This document shows, one piece after another, positions 7,013 through 12,410 of a stretch of DNA of 12,410 nucleotides. Each line of letters begins with the position of its first letter. Position 1 is the first letter of the stretch. This DNA comes from an uncultured Eubacteriales bacterium (lineage in GTDB: Bacteria; Bacillota; Clostridia; Oscillospirales; CAG-272): the NCBI GenBank assembly GCA_949286815.1, contig CASEEB010000129.1:1-12410 (forward strand), read 5' to 3'. The position numbers and the translations under genes were made by a program. The notes under the pieces are model-generated. The model worked only from the letters and a program-made list of their open reading frames with translations. It searched no databases and was not told the DNA's origin.

Positions 7013-7041
7013 TTTATAAAATCATCAAAATATGATATAAT
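7013..7041 (+). promoter_or_regulatory. Probable typA promoter
   Basis: A perfect -10 hexamer TATAAT (7036-7041) has a weak -35, TTTATA (7013-7018), at 17 bases. Transcription would begin near 7048, about 75 bases before the typA start codon. Confidence 0.6.
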
Positions 7042-7056
7042 ATATAGGTTAGATAT

Positions 7057-7087
7057 CCGATAAAAGTTGCTTTTATGTCGGTTTTTT
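7057..7087 (+). terminator. Terminator-like hairpin in the typA leader (possible attenuator)
   Basis: Left arm CCGATAAAAG (7057-7066), loop TTG, right arm 7070-7081 with a two-base bulge, giving ten base pairs, followed directly by six T (7082-7087). It begins about nine bases after the predicted start of transcription and ends 35 bases before the typA ATG, so it would sit inside the leader. The typA ribosome binding site (AGAGGT, 7114-7119) lies beyond it. Confidence 0.5.
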
Positions 7088-7122
7088 GTTTATCAAAATC
7101 GTAGGAAAAATAAGAGGTAAGT

Positions 7123-8964
7123 ATGGTAAGAGAGGATTTAAGAAATATTGCTATTATAGCGCACGTAGACCACGGAAAAACAACGCTTGTTGACGGCCTG
7201 CTCAAGCAGGGCGGAATATACCGCGAAAATCAGGAGACAGTCACATGTGTAATGGATTCCGGGGATATTGAAAGGGAAAGAGGAATAACCATACTTGCGA
7301 AAAATACTGCGGTGCATTATAAGGGTGTAAAGATTAATATAGTCGATACTCCCGGACATGCCGATTTCGGCGGGGAGGTTGAACGCGTACTCAAAATGGT
7401 CAACGGCGTAATACTTCTTGTCGACGCGGCGGAAGGACCGATGCCGCAGACAAGATTTGTGCTCAAACGCGCGCTTGAACTCAACCACAGAGTGATAGTG
7501 TGCATAAATAAAATAGACAAGCCGGATGCCAGACTCGGCGAGGTAGAGGATGAAATTCTTGAGCTTTTGATTGACCTCGGAGCGAACGACGAGCAGCTCG
7601 ACTCTCCCATGCTTTACTGTTCCGGACGTTCGGGAACCGCGTCATATACCCCGGATGAGGAAGGCAAAGACCTTACACCTTTGTTTGATACGATTCTGAG
7701 CTATATTCCAGCGCCCGAAGGAGACCCGGACGGCGACTTGCAACTGCTTGTATCATCCATTGACTATAATGATTACGTGGGAAGAATAGGTATCGGAAGA
7801 GTAGAGAGGGGAACAATAAAAGTAAATCAGGACGTGTGTATATGTAATTATCACACTCCCGACCAAAAGCCCGTGAGGACAAAAATAGTGTCAATTTACC
7901 AGATTGACGGGCTTAACAGGATACCTGTTGAAAGCGCGAGCATGGGCGACATCGTGTGCTTTTCCGGCGCCGGAGACATCTCAATCGGAGATACCGTGAC
8001 CAGCGTACAAAATCCCGAACCGCTCGAATTTGTCAAGGTAAGCGAGCCCACGGTGGAGATGACTTTTTCGGTAAATGACAGCCCGCTTGCGGGAAAAGAG
8101 GGCAAGTTTGTAACCTCCCGCCAGCTTCGCGAAAGATTGTACAGAGAGCTTTTGCGTGATGTTTCACTTCGTGTCCGCGACGGAGAGACGACCGATGAGT
8201 TTATCGTATCCGGAAGAGGAGAGATGCATCTTTCCATTCTTATTGAAAACATGAGACGTGAAGGATATGAGCTGACCTGCTCAAATCCCAAGGTGATTTT
8301 AAAGACTATAGACGGAGTTGAGTGTGAGCCTATGGAACGCGTCACGCTCGACGTGCCGAATGATTATGTGGGCGCCGTAATAGAAAAGCTCGGTCAGCGC
8401 AAGGGAGATCTGCTTGAAATGAATCCTGTCGGAAGCCGGATGCGAATTGAATACAGTATTCCGTCCCGCTGCCTGTTCGGGTATCGCTCCGAGTTTCTTT
8501 CGGCGACTCACGGAGAGGGCGTGCTCAATACGATATTTGACGGATATCAGCCATACAGAGGCGGCGTCATAATGAGATTTACCGGCGCGCTTGTGGCGTC
8601 CGAGGCGGGAGTTACCACAAGATACGGTCTTTATAATGTGCAGGAAAGAGGAAGTCTTTTTGTGGGTCCTCAGGTGCAGGTTTATGAAGGAATGATAGTC
8701 GGGGAAAATCCCAAAAACGACGATATTCCGGTAAATCCCTGCAAGGAAAAGCACCTTACGGCGATCCGTTCTTCGGGCGCCGACGAAAAGCTTATTCTGA
8801 CTCCTCCCAGAATTTTCGGGCTTGAGGAGGCGATAGAGTTTATTGCCGACGACGAGCTTATCGAGGTCACTCCGAAATCAATCAGACTGCGCAAAAAGAT
8901 ACTCAACACCGAGCAGCGCATGAAAGAAATGATGAAAGCGAGAAGAGCGGCACAGGAAGCCTGA
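7123..8964 (+). CDS. typA: Ribosome-binding translational GTPase TypA/BipA
   Basis: A 613-residue protein, the usual family length. GTPase motifs: G1 AHVDHGKT (13-20), G2 RGITI (53-57), G3 DTPGH (75-79), G4 NKID (129-132). These are followed by an EF-Tu-like domain 2, two alpha-beta domains like those of EF-G (containing SGRGEMHLSILIENMRREGYE), and the C-terminal domain unique to BipA, recognised by the IPVNPCKEKHLTAIRSSGADE region and LTPPRIFGLEEAIEFI. TypA binds the 70S ribosome like EF-G and is known for a role in 50S subunit assembly and for growth at low temperature or under stress. It appears monocistronic, with a promoter at 7013-7041, a terminator-like hairpin in its leader, and a strong hairpin about 70 bases after its stop. 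Nothing in the motifs looks broken. Confidence 0.98.
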   Translation: MVREDLRNIAIIAHVDHGKTTLVDGLLKQGGIYRENQETVTCVMDSGDIERERGITILAKNTAVHYKGVKINIVDTPGHADFGGEVERVLKMVNGVILLVDAAEGPMPQTRFVLKRALELNHRVIVCINKIDKPDARLGEVEDEILELLIDLGANDEQLDSPMLYCSGRSGTASYTPDEEGKDLTPLFDTILSYIPAPEGDPDGDLQLLVSSIDYNDYVGRIGIGRVERGTIKVNQDVCICNYHTPDQKPVRTKIVSIYQIDGLNRIPVESASMGDIVCFSGAGDISIGDTVTSVQNPEPLEFVKVSEPTVEMTFSVNDSPLAGKEGKFVTSRQLRERLYRELLRDVSLRVRDGETTDEFIVSGRGEMHLSILIENMRREGYELTCSNPKVILKTIDGVECEPMERVTLDVPNDYVGAVIEKLGQRKGDLLEMNPVGSRMRIEYSIPSRCLFGYRSEFLSATHGEGVLNTIFDGYQPYRGGVIMRFTGALVASEAGVTTRYGLYNVQERGSLFVGPQVQVYEGMIVGENPKNDDIPVNPCKEKHLTAIRSSGADEKLILTPPRIFGLEEAIEFIADDELIEVTPKSIRLRKKILNTEQRMKEMMKARRAAQEA

Positions 8965-9032
8965 TATCCGCATGGCTGTACTTTCCGTATTTCGTACTTT
9001 ATGTTAAGATTGAGTTGTAATAATATATGATA

Positions 9033-9071
9033 AAACCCCGCGGAAACGTGTTGTATCGTGCCGCGGGGTTT
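9033..9071. terminator. Hairpin terminator after typA
   Basis: An 11-bp perfect GC-rich stem, AAACCCCGCGG (9033-9043) and its complement (9061-9071), encloses a 17-base loop that can add three more pairs (ACG/CGT). T-runs are short on both sides (three on plus, four on minus), so termination could work in either direction but would not be strong by the U-tract rule. Confidence 0.65.
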
Positions 9072-9387
9072 ATGCGTTAAAAATAATATTATATGAAAAA
9101 TAGTATTGTGTACTTGTCGAAAATGTGGAAAGTCATTCCCTCAAGGTTGCAGTCGGAGAGGGTACGGTTGCTGAAGCTCAGCGAACTTGCTTTGATTTTT
9201 CTTTTCATCACCGGATGAAACCCGTCAAGATCAGCACGTGTCTTGAATCCGTTTTTTTATGTTTGTGTTCTCCTTTTACTTTAGGAATTTTGATATTCAA
9301 CATCCTTGATTTTCAGTTCAAAGAACAGAGGAATCAAGGATACAAAGCAACGGTCAGATCCGTTATGGAACAAAAACCTTTAAGGCT
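9072..9387. other. Hairpin-rich intergenic region between typA and rsmA
   Basis: About 316 bases with no gene I can support. It holds the RNA candidate listed separately (9138-9258) and, further on, an 8-bp inverted repeat CCTTGATT (9304-9311) / AATCAAGG (9332-9339) with GTTC-AAA-GAAC nested in its loop. One reading frame (GTG at 9125 to 9403, 92 codons) stays open but has no ribosome binding site, no recognisable domain, and runs into the 3' end of rsmA. Short minus-strand frames are also open. A remnant, a structured RNA, or a dispersed intergenic repeat are all possible. Confidence 0.45.
9138..9258 (+). ncRNA. Candidate structured RNA ending in a terminator-like hairpin
   Basis: Read on the plus strand there are three hairpins in a row. 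The first is CCCTC (9138-9142) with GAGGG (9158-9162). The second is GTTGCTGA (9167-9174) with the complementary 9178-9186, eight pairs, one bulged G and a three-base loop. The third pairs CGGAT (9212-9216) with ATCCG (9247-9251) and TCAAGA (9225-9230) with TCTTGA (9241-9246), with an 8-base bulge, and is followed by seven T (9252-9258). That last element looks like an intrinsic terminator, yet the typA transcript should already have ended at 9071. I could not find a convincing promoter, and it matches no RNA family I know. Confidence 0.3.
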
Positions 9388-9402
9388 TCACCGTGGTTTT
9401 TG
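9371..9402 (-). terminator. Weak hairpin at the end of rsmA
   Basis: CAAAAACC (9371-9378) and GGTTTTTG (9395-9402) form an 8-bp AT-rich stem around the rsmA stop codon, with a 16-base loop. It could help end transcription, but the T-run is part of the stem, so this is a weak call. Confidence 0.25.
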
Positions 9403-10272
9403 ATTTTCTTTCAGTTCCTCATACAGTTCATCCGAAAGCCGGCAAAAATCATATACCGTTAGCTTCTCGCCCCGGATATCCGCGCTGTGACCGCATGAAG
9501 TTATTATTTCCGTGAGCCTTTGCTTTTGTATTTCCGGAAAACCTGTCATAAGCGAGTTTGCGAGTGTTTTTCTTCTTTGTTCAAACGCCGCTTTAACCGT
9601 TCTGAAAAAAATATCCTCGTTTAAAGGAACGACCGGCTTTTCTTTCCATAATTTAATCTGAACCACGGAGGAATCGACTTTCGGGACAGGCATGAAATTG
9701 TCTGATGTTACGGTGAAAAGCGCGCTTGCCCGTCCGAAATAGTCTATTGCCGCGGTAATTGCGCCGCAGTTTTTGTTTCCGGCTCCCGCGCATATTCTGT
9801 CAGCCACCTCCGACTGAACCATTACCGTAATACTGTCGAACGGCAAGCGACTTTCCAAAAGCTTCATAAGTATGGGTGTTGTGATATAATAAGGCAGGTT
9901 AGCGCAGACCGAAACCTTTCCCGCCGAAAAATACGGATTTAGGATTTCCTCAAGGTTTGTTTTCATCACATCGCTGTTTTCCACACGGACATTTTTATAT
10001 CCGTCAAGCGTATAACGCAGTATCGGAATGAGTCCCGGATCTATTTCAAGAGCGACAACATTGCGATATCGCGCGGCAAGTTCTCTCGTAAGGCAGCCTA
10101 TGCCGGGACCTATTTCAAGAACGGTGATGTCGGTGTCATCGGAACAGCAGTACGCGATATCCTCGACTATGGCGTGATTTATAAGAAAATTTTGTCCGAA
10201 TTCCTTTTTGAATTTCAGTCCGAACATGTCCATGACCTGTTTTATGGTCTTTGGGTTGCATAGGTCGAGCAT
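9388..10272 (-). CDS. rsmA: 16S rRNA dimethyladenosine transferase RsmA/KsgA
   Basis: A 294-residue enzyme of usual length. It transfers four methyl groups from S-adenosylmethionine to two adjacent adenosines near the 3' end of 16S rRNA (A1518 and A1519 in E. coli numbering), late in 30S assembly. Motifs: KKEFGQNFL (22-30), the N-terminal RsmA signature; EIGPGIG (53-59), the SAM loop; ALEID with Glu76; NLPYY (125-129), the catalytic motif IV; and FEQRRKTLANSL (230-241). The ATG overlaps the TGA of the upstream methyltransferase by one base (TGATG), so translation is probably coupled; a GAAAGG stretch at 10284-10289 may serve as ribosome binding site. It is the last gene of a two-gene operon and faces typA across the hairpin-rich gap. 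Loss of this activity is known to give kasugamycin resistance. Confidence 0.98.
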   Translation of the reverse strand: MLDLCNPKTIKQVMDMFGLKFKKEFGQNFLINHAIVEDIAYCCSDDTDITVLEIGPGIGCLTRELAARYRNVVALEIDPGLIPILRYTLDGYKNVRVENSDVMKTNLEEILNPYFSAGKVSVCANLPYYITTPILMKLLESRLPFDSITVMVQSEVADRICAGAGNKNCGAITAAIDYFGRASALFTVTSDNFMPVPKVDSSVVQIKLWKEKPVVPLNEDIFFRTVKAAFEQRRKTLANSLMTGFPEIQKQRLTEIITSCGHSADIRGEKLTVYDFCRLSDELYEELKENQKPR

Positions 10273-11459
10273 CAGCGTTTTTTCCTTTCATAATTCTGCT
10301 TGGATTTTGCGGTATTTTTGAAACTTGGCGCGGCTTTAGGCTCAAAGGGTTTGAAAAATTGGTAGAGAAAGCAGGGAATCATGCCGTTGTATAATTTTCT
10401 TTTCTTGTCTGCCGGACGTCCGTACAGCTTCTCAAAATAATCGCATGAGGTTATTATATACACGTGCCAGCGGTCAAACAGGCAAAAGTTTTTTCCTATG
10501 TCTCTGTAAAGCTGTTCGGCTTGCCGTATGTCGCCCATTCTCTCTCCGTACGGAGGGTTGCAGACGATGCTGCCCTTTATGCCGTCGGGTTTTTGTATCC
10601 GGCGGGCGTCGCCTGTAAAAATGCGCATGTTTTCCTCGACGCCGGCGCGCAGGGCGGACTCGTACGCGATATCAAGCACCTGCTCGTCCGTGTCGGAAGC
10701 CCAGACCTCAAATTTTGAACCGGTTATGATTTTATCCTTGGCTTCCTCTCTGGCGCTCTGCCACATCTTTTTGTCGATGCGACTGAATTTTTCGGAGTCG
10801 AAATCACGGTTAAGCCCGGGAGCTATATTTTTTACTATCATGGCGGCTTCAATCGCGATGGTCCCGGAGCCGCAGAAAGGGTCCCAAAAGAGAATGTCCT
10901 CCGACGGTCTGGAGGTTAAGGCGATTGCCGCCGCGAGCGTTTCTCTGAGCGGCGCGGGACCGGCTTTCGGACGGTATCCTCTTTTGTGCAGAGCAGTACC
11001 TGAGGTGTCTATAAGCAGCATTGCCTCGTCCTTGAGTATGAAAAACTCTATTTTATATTTGGTACCGGTTTCTTTAAACCAAGAGATATTGTAAACCGAG
11101 GCAAGCCGATTGACGACCGCTTTTTTTACTATGCTCTGACAGTCGGGAATTGAGGTGAGTTTGCTTTTTATCGAGTGTCCCGAAACGGGGAAAGCGTCGT
11201 TTTTGCCTATCCATTCTTCCCACGGAAGCGAATATGTACCGTCAAAAAGCTCGGAAAAACTTTCCGCCTTGAAAGAACCGAGCTTTATGAATATTCTCTC
11301 CGCGCAGCGCAGATTGATATTTGCCCTGGGTATATCACATTCGAGTCCTTCAAAGGTCACTCTGCCGTCAATTGTTTCTGTTCTTTTAAGACCGAGCGCG
11401 TCTATTTCTTCTCCGAGCTGCTTTTCAAGCCCGAAAAGACAAGTTGCCACAAGCTGCAT
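10272..11459 (-). CDS. THUMP-domain class I SAM-dependent RNA methyltransferase (YpsC/RlmL type)
   Basis: A 395-residue enzyme resembling Bacillus YpsC and the N-terminal half of E. coli RlmL, which makes m2G in 23S rRNA. The N-terminal ~160 residues should hold the THUMP RNA-binding domain; the SAM loop DPFCGSGT is at 193-200 and the motif IV NPPYGER at 301-307, where NPPY is the signature of methylation of an exocyclic amino group. The tail is basic (KNTAKSKQNYERKKR). I chose the ATG at 11459 because GGAG lies at 11470-11467 with normal spacing and MQLVATCLFGLE is where this family begins. The frame stays open to an ATG at 11555, giving 32 extra residues that do not look like the family. 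It shares an operon with rsmA, so both would serve rRNA modification; the exact target base is inferred from homology only. Confidence 0.92.
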   Translation of the reverse strand: MQLVATCLFGLEKQLGEEIDALGLKRTETIDGRVTFEGLECDIPRANINLRCAERIFIKLGSFKAESFSELFDGTYSLPWEEWIGKNDAFPVSGHSIKSKLTSIPDCQSIVKKAVVNRLASVYNISWFKETGTKYKIEFFILKDEAMLLIDTSGTALHKRGYRPKAGPAPLRETLAAAIALTSRPSEDILFWDPFCGSGTIAIEAAMIVKNIAPGLNRDFDSEKFSRIDKKMWQSAREEAKDKIITGSKFEVWASDTDEQVLDIAYESALRAGVEENMRIFTGDARRIQKPDGIKGSIVCNPPYGERMGDIRQAEQLYRDIGKNFCLFDRWHVYIITSCDYFEKLYGRPADKKRKLYNGMIPCFLYQFFKPFEPKAAPSFKNTAKSKQNYERKKR

Positions 11460-11602
11460 ATTTAATCTCCATTCCGCCGCCGAACGGCGGCACAAATCGC
11501 AACCGTGAATGTTGCGGCGGACTGCAAAATTCGCGCGTGAAAAAACAGTCCTCATAGTTAGAAGAATGTAACTTTCACGCTTTGTGTTCTTATATTTATG
11601 TT
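11460..11602 (-). promoter_or_regulatory. Structured leader of the methyltransferase-rsmA operon, possible pseudoknot
   Basis: About 143 bases lie between the predicted transcript start and the ATG. On the minus strand, stem 1 pairs GCGTGAAA (11580-11573) with TTTCACGC (11542-11535). GGACTG (11551-11546) inside its loop is complementary to CAGTCC (11524-11519) after it, which gives an H-type pseudoknot layout. Next come a hairpin CGCAAC/GTTGCG (11516-11511 and 11503-11498, seven-base loop) and a GC-rich hairpin (11491-11476) ending six bases before the ribosome binding site. I recognise no known riboswitch or protein-binding leader in it. The same stretch can be read as an in-frame extension of the methyltransferase from an ATG at 11555, which lacks a ribosome binding site. 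Confidence 0.45.
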
Positions 11603-11608
11603 ACTTTA

Positions 11609-11637
11609 ATTATAACCGACACAGGCGGTTTTGTCAA
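11609..11637 (-). promoter_or_regulatory. Full-consensus sigma-A promoter of the methyltransferase-rsmA operon
   Basis: On the minus strand TTGACA (11637-11632) and TATAAT (11614-11609) match consensus at all twelve positions with 17 bases between them. Transcription would start near 11602. It lies just downstream of the leuB terminator, so the operon is transcribed independently of leuB. Confidence 0.92.
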
Positions 11638-11651
11638 TAAAAATTTTTTCT

Positions 11652-11703
11652 CAAAAAACAAGCCGGACTTTTCGCGCGTGTCGGGCGGAGGAAAAGCCGG
11701 CTT
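11652..11703 (-). terminator. Intrinsic terminator of leuB
   Basis: On the minus strand the arms 11703-11691 and 11673-11660 form 13 base pairs with one bulged base around a 17-base loop, followed after one base by six T (11658-11653). It begins 17 bases after the leuB stop codon. Confidence 0.85.
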
Positions 11704-11719
11704 TTCTGTTTTTCGACGC

Positions 11720-12410
11720 TTATATATTTGCCGCTATCATATCTCCCATTTCGGAGCACGAAAGCTTCCTGCAACCCTCCTGCATAATATCGGAGGTTCT
11801 GTAATTTTGGTTCAGAACACTGTTGACGGCGTTTTCTATGTCGTCGGCTTCTTTTGCCATATCAAACGAGTACCGGAGCATCATCGCCGCGGAGAGGACA
11901 GTTCCTATAGGGTTGGCAATATTCATTCCCGCAATATCGGGAGCCGAGCCGTGTATGGGCTCATACATTCCGAGAGTGGTTGACGACAGCGAGGCGGAGG
12001 GCATCATGCCTATAGAGCCCGTAAGCATCGAAGCTTCATCGGAAAGAATGTCTCCGAACATATTTTCGGTGACTATAACGTCGAACTGAGCAGGATTTTT
12101 TATAAGCTGCATTGCGGTGTTGTCGACAAGTATGTCGCTGTACTCGACCTGGGGATACTCTTCGGAAAGCCTGTGCATGGTTTTTCTCCACAGGCGAGAT
12201 GTGTCAAGCACATTTGCCTTGTCGACAGAAGCAAGCTTTTTGTTCCGCTTCATGGCGCAGTCAAACGCTACTCTGCCTATTCTTTCGATTTCATGCTCAT
12301 AGTAAGACATCACATCGTAAGAATACATTTCGCCGTTCTTTTCCTCGGTTTTTCTTTCGCCGAAATATATACCCCCGGTAAGCTCGCGCACTATCATCAG
12401 GTCAATTCCG
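11720..12410 (-). CDS. leuB: 3-isopropylmalate dehydrogenase, C-terminal part (5' end beyond the window)
   Basis: The reading frame runs without stop to the window edge; 229 codons are visible of the roughly 350-360 usual for LeuB. LeuB oxidises and decarboxylates 3-isopropylmalate with NAD+ in leucine synthesis in the cytoplasm. Signatures in order are VRELTGGIYFG close to the window edge, a substrate-binding segment; TENMFGDILSDEASMLTGS, which holds the metal-binding aspartates; and EPIHGSAPDIAGMNIANPIG, the NAD-binding region. These distinguish it from isocitrate or tartrate dehydrogenase, which differ in the first segment. The ATG at 12397 is an internal methionine (the frame continues upstream as GIDL), not the start. 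Other leu genes would be expected further upstream, outside the window. Transcription ends at the terminator at 11652-11703. Confidence 0.97.
   Translation of the reverse strand, partial: GIDLMIVRELTGGIYFGERKTEEKNGEMYSYDVMSYYEHEIERIGRVAFDCAMKRNKKLASVDKANVLDTSRLWRKTMHRLSEEYPQVEYSDILVDNTAMQLIKNPAQFDVIVTENMFGDILSDEASMLTGSIGMMPSASLSSTTLGMYEPIHGSAPDIAGMNIANPIGTVLSAAMMLRYSFDMAKEADDIENAVNSVLNQNYRTSDIMQEGCRKLSCSEMGDMIAANI

Noticed and set aside
7317..8921. Several minus-strand frames inside typA
   Set aside because: All mirror the conserved GTPase reading frame and show no domain of their own.
9125..9403. 92-codon plus-strand frame with GTG start between typA and rsmA
   Set aside because: No ribosome binding site, no recognisable domain, odd composition (many Cys, Phe, His), overlaps the rsmA 3' end on the other strand, and covers several hairpins. 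Kept only as part of the intergenic description.
10464..11508. Several plus-strand frames opposite the THUMP methyltransferase
   Set aside because: They are reverse-complement shadows of a gene with clear catalytic motifs; the translations are serine-rich or low in family-like features.
11460..11602. RNase P RNA, considered because Bacillus carries rnpB next to the YpsC gene
   Set aside because: The leader is far too short, and I could not find the conserved P4 sequences of RNase P RNA.
1..12410. CRISPR arrays, tRNA or rRNA genes, transposases, phage genes or defence cassettes
   Set aside because: No regularly spaced direct repeats, no cloverleaf or rRNA signatures, and no reading frame resembling mobile or defence proteins were seen on either strand.

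Overview
The window looks like a chromosomal segment from an anaerobic Clostridia-type Firmicute, perhaps an uncultured gut lineage of the Oscillospiraceae or Christensenellales kind. Reasons are the strong purine-rich ribosome binding sites, the AT-rich consensus promoters, and the gene families: a minimal SufB/SufC pair, a DUF4091/GH123-like protein, TypA, and a YpsC-type THUMP methyltransferase. This assignment is inference. I saw no tRNA, rRNA, CRISPR array, transposase, integrase or phage gene.

Layout. (1) Bases 1-1586, plus strand: the end of a SufC ATPase and a single SufB/SufD-type scaffold, i.e. a two-gene Fe-S assembly module. (2) 1639-4276, plus strand: a tight four-gene operon of thioredoxin, a Bcp-type peroxiredoxin, and the ATPase and permease of an ABC-2 type exporter; it has its own possible promoter, which coincides with an inverted repeat. 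(3) 4277-4430: nested inverted repeats between convergent operons, including a terminator for the minus strand. (4) 6934-4431, minus strand: a strong promoter, then a HAD-family phosphatase and a GH123-like protein without a signal peptide. (5) 6935-7122: divergent regulatory region; the plus-strand promoter is followed at once by a terminator-like hairpin in the leader of the next gene. (6) 7123-8964, plus strand: TypA/BipA translational GTPase. (7) 8965-9387: a 423-base gap between convergent genes with several hairpins and no convincing gene. (8) 11637-9388, minus strand: a full-consensus promoter, a roughly 143-base leader with a possible pseudoknot, then a THUMP-domain RNA methyltransferase whose stop codon overlaps the start of rsmA. 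(9) 12410-11652, minus strand: the 3' part of leuB with its terminator.

Most protein-coding content is housekeeping: Fe-S assembly, thiol redox defence, ribosome assembly and rRNA modification, leucine synthesis. Three genes and operons for ribosome biology (typA, the THUMP methyltransferase, rsmA) lie together but face each other. The less explained material is non-coding: the leader of the THUMP methyltransferase-rsmA operon, the hairpin-rich gap after typA, and the terminator-like hairpin in front of typA. I found no clear undescribed multi-gene system; the RNA candidates are the best leads.
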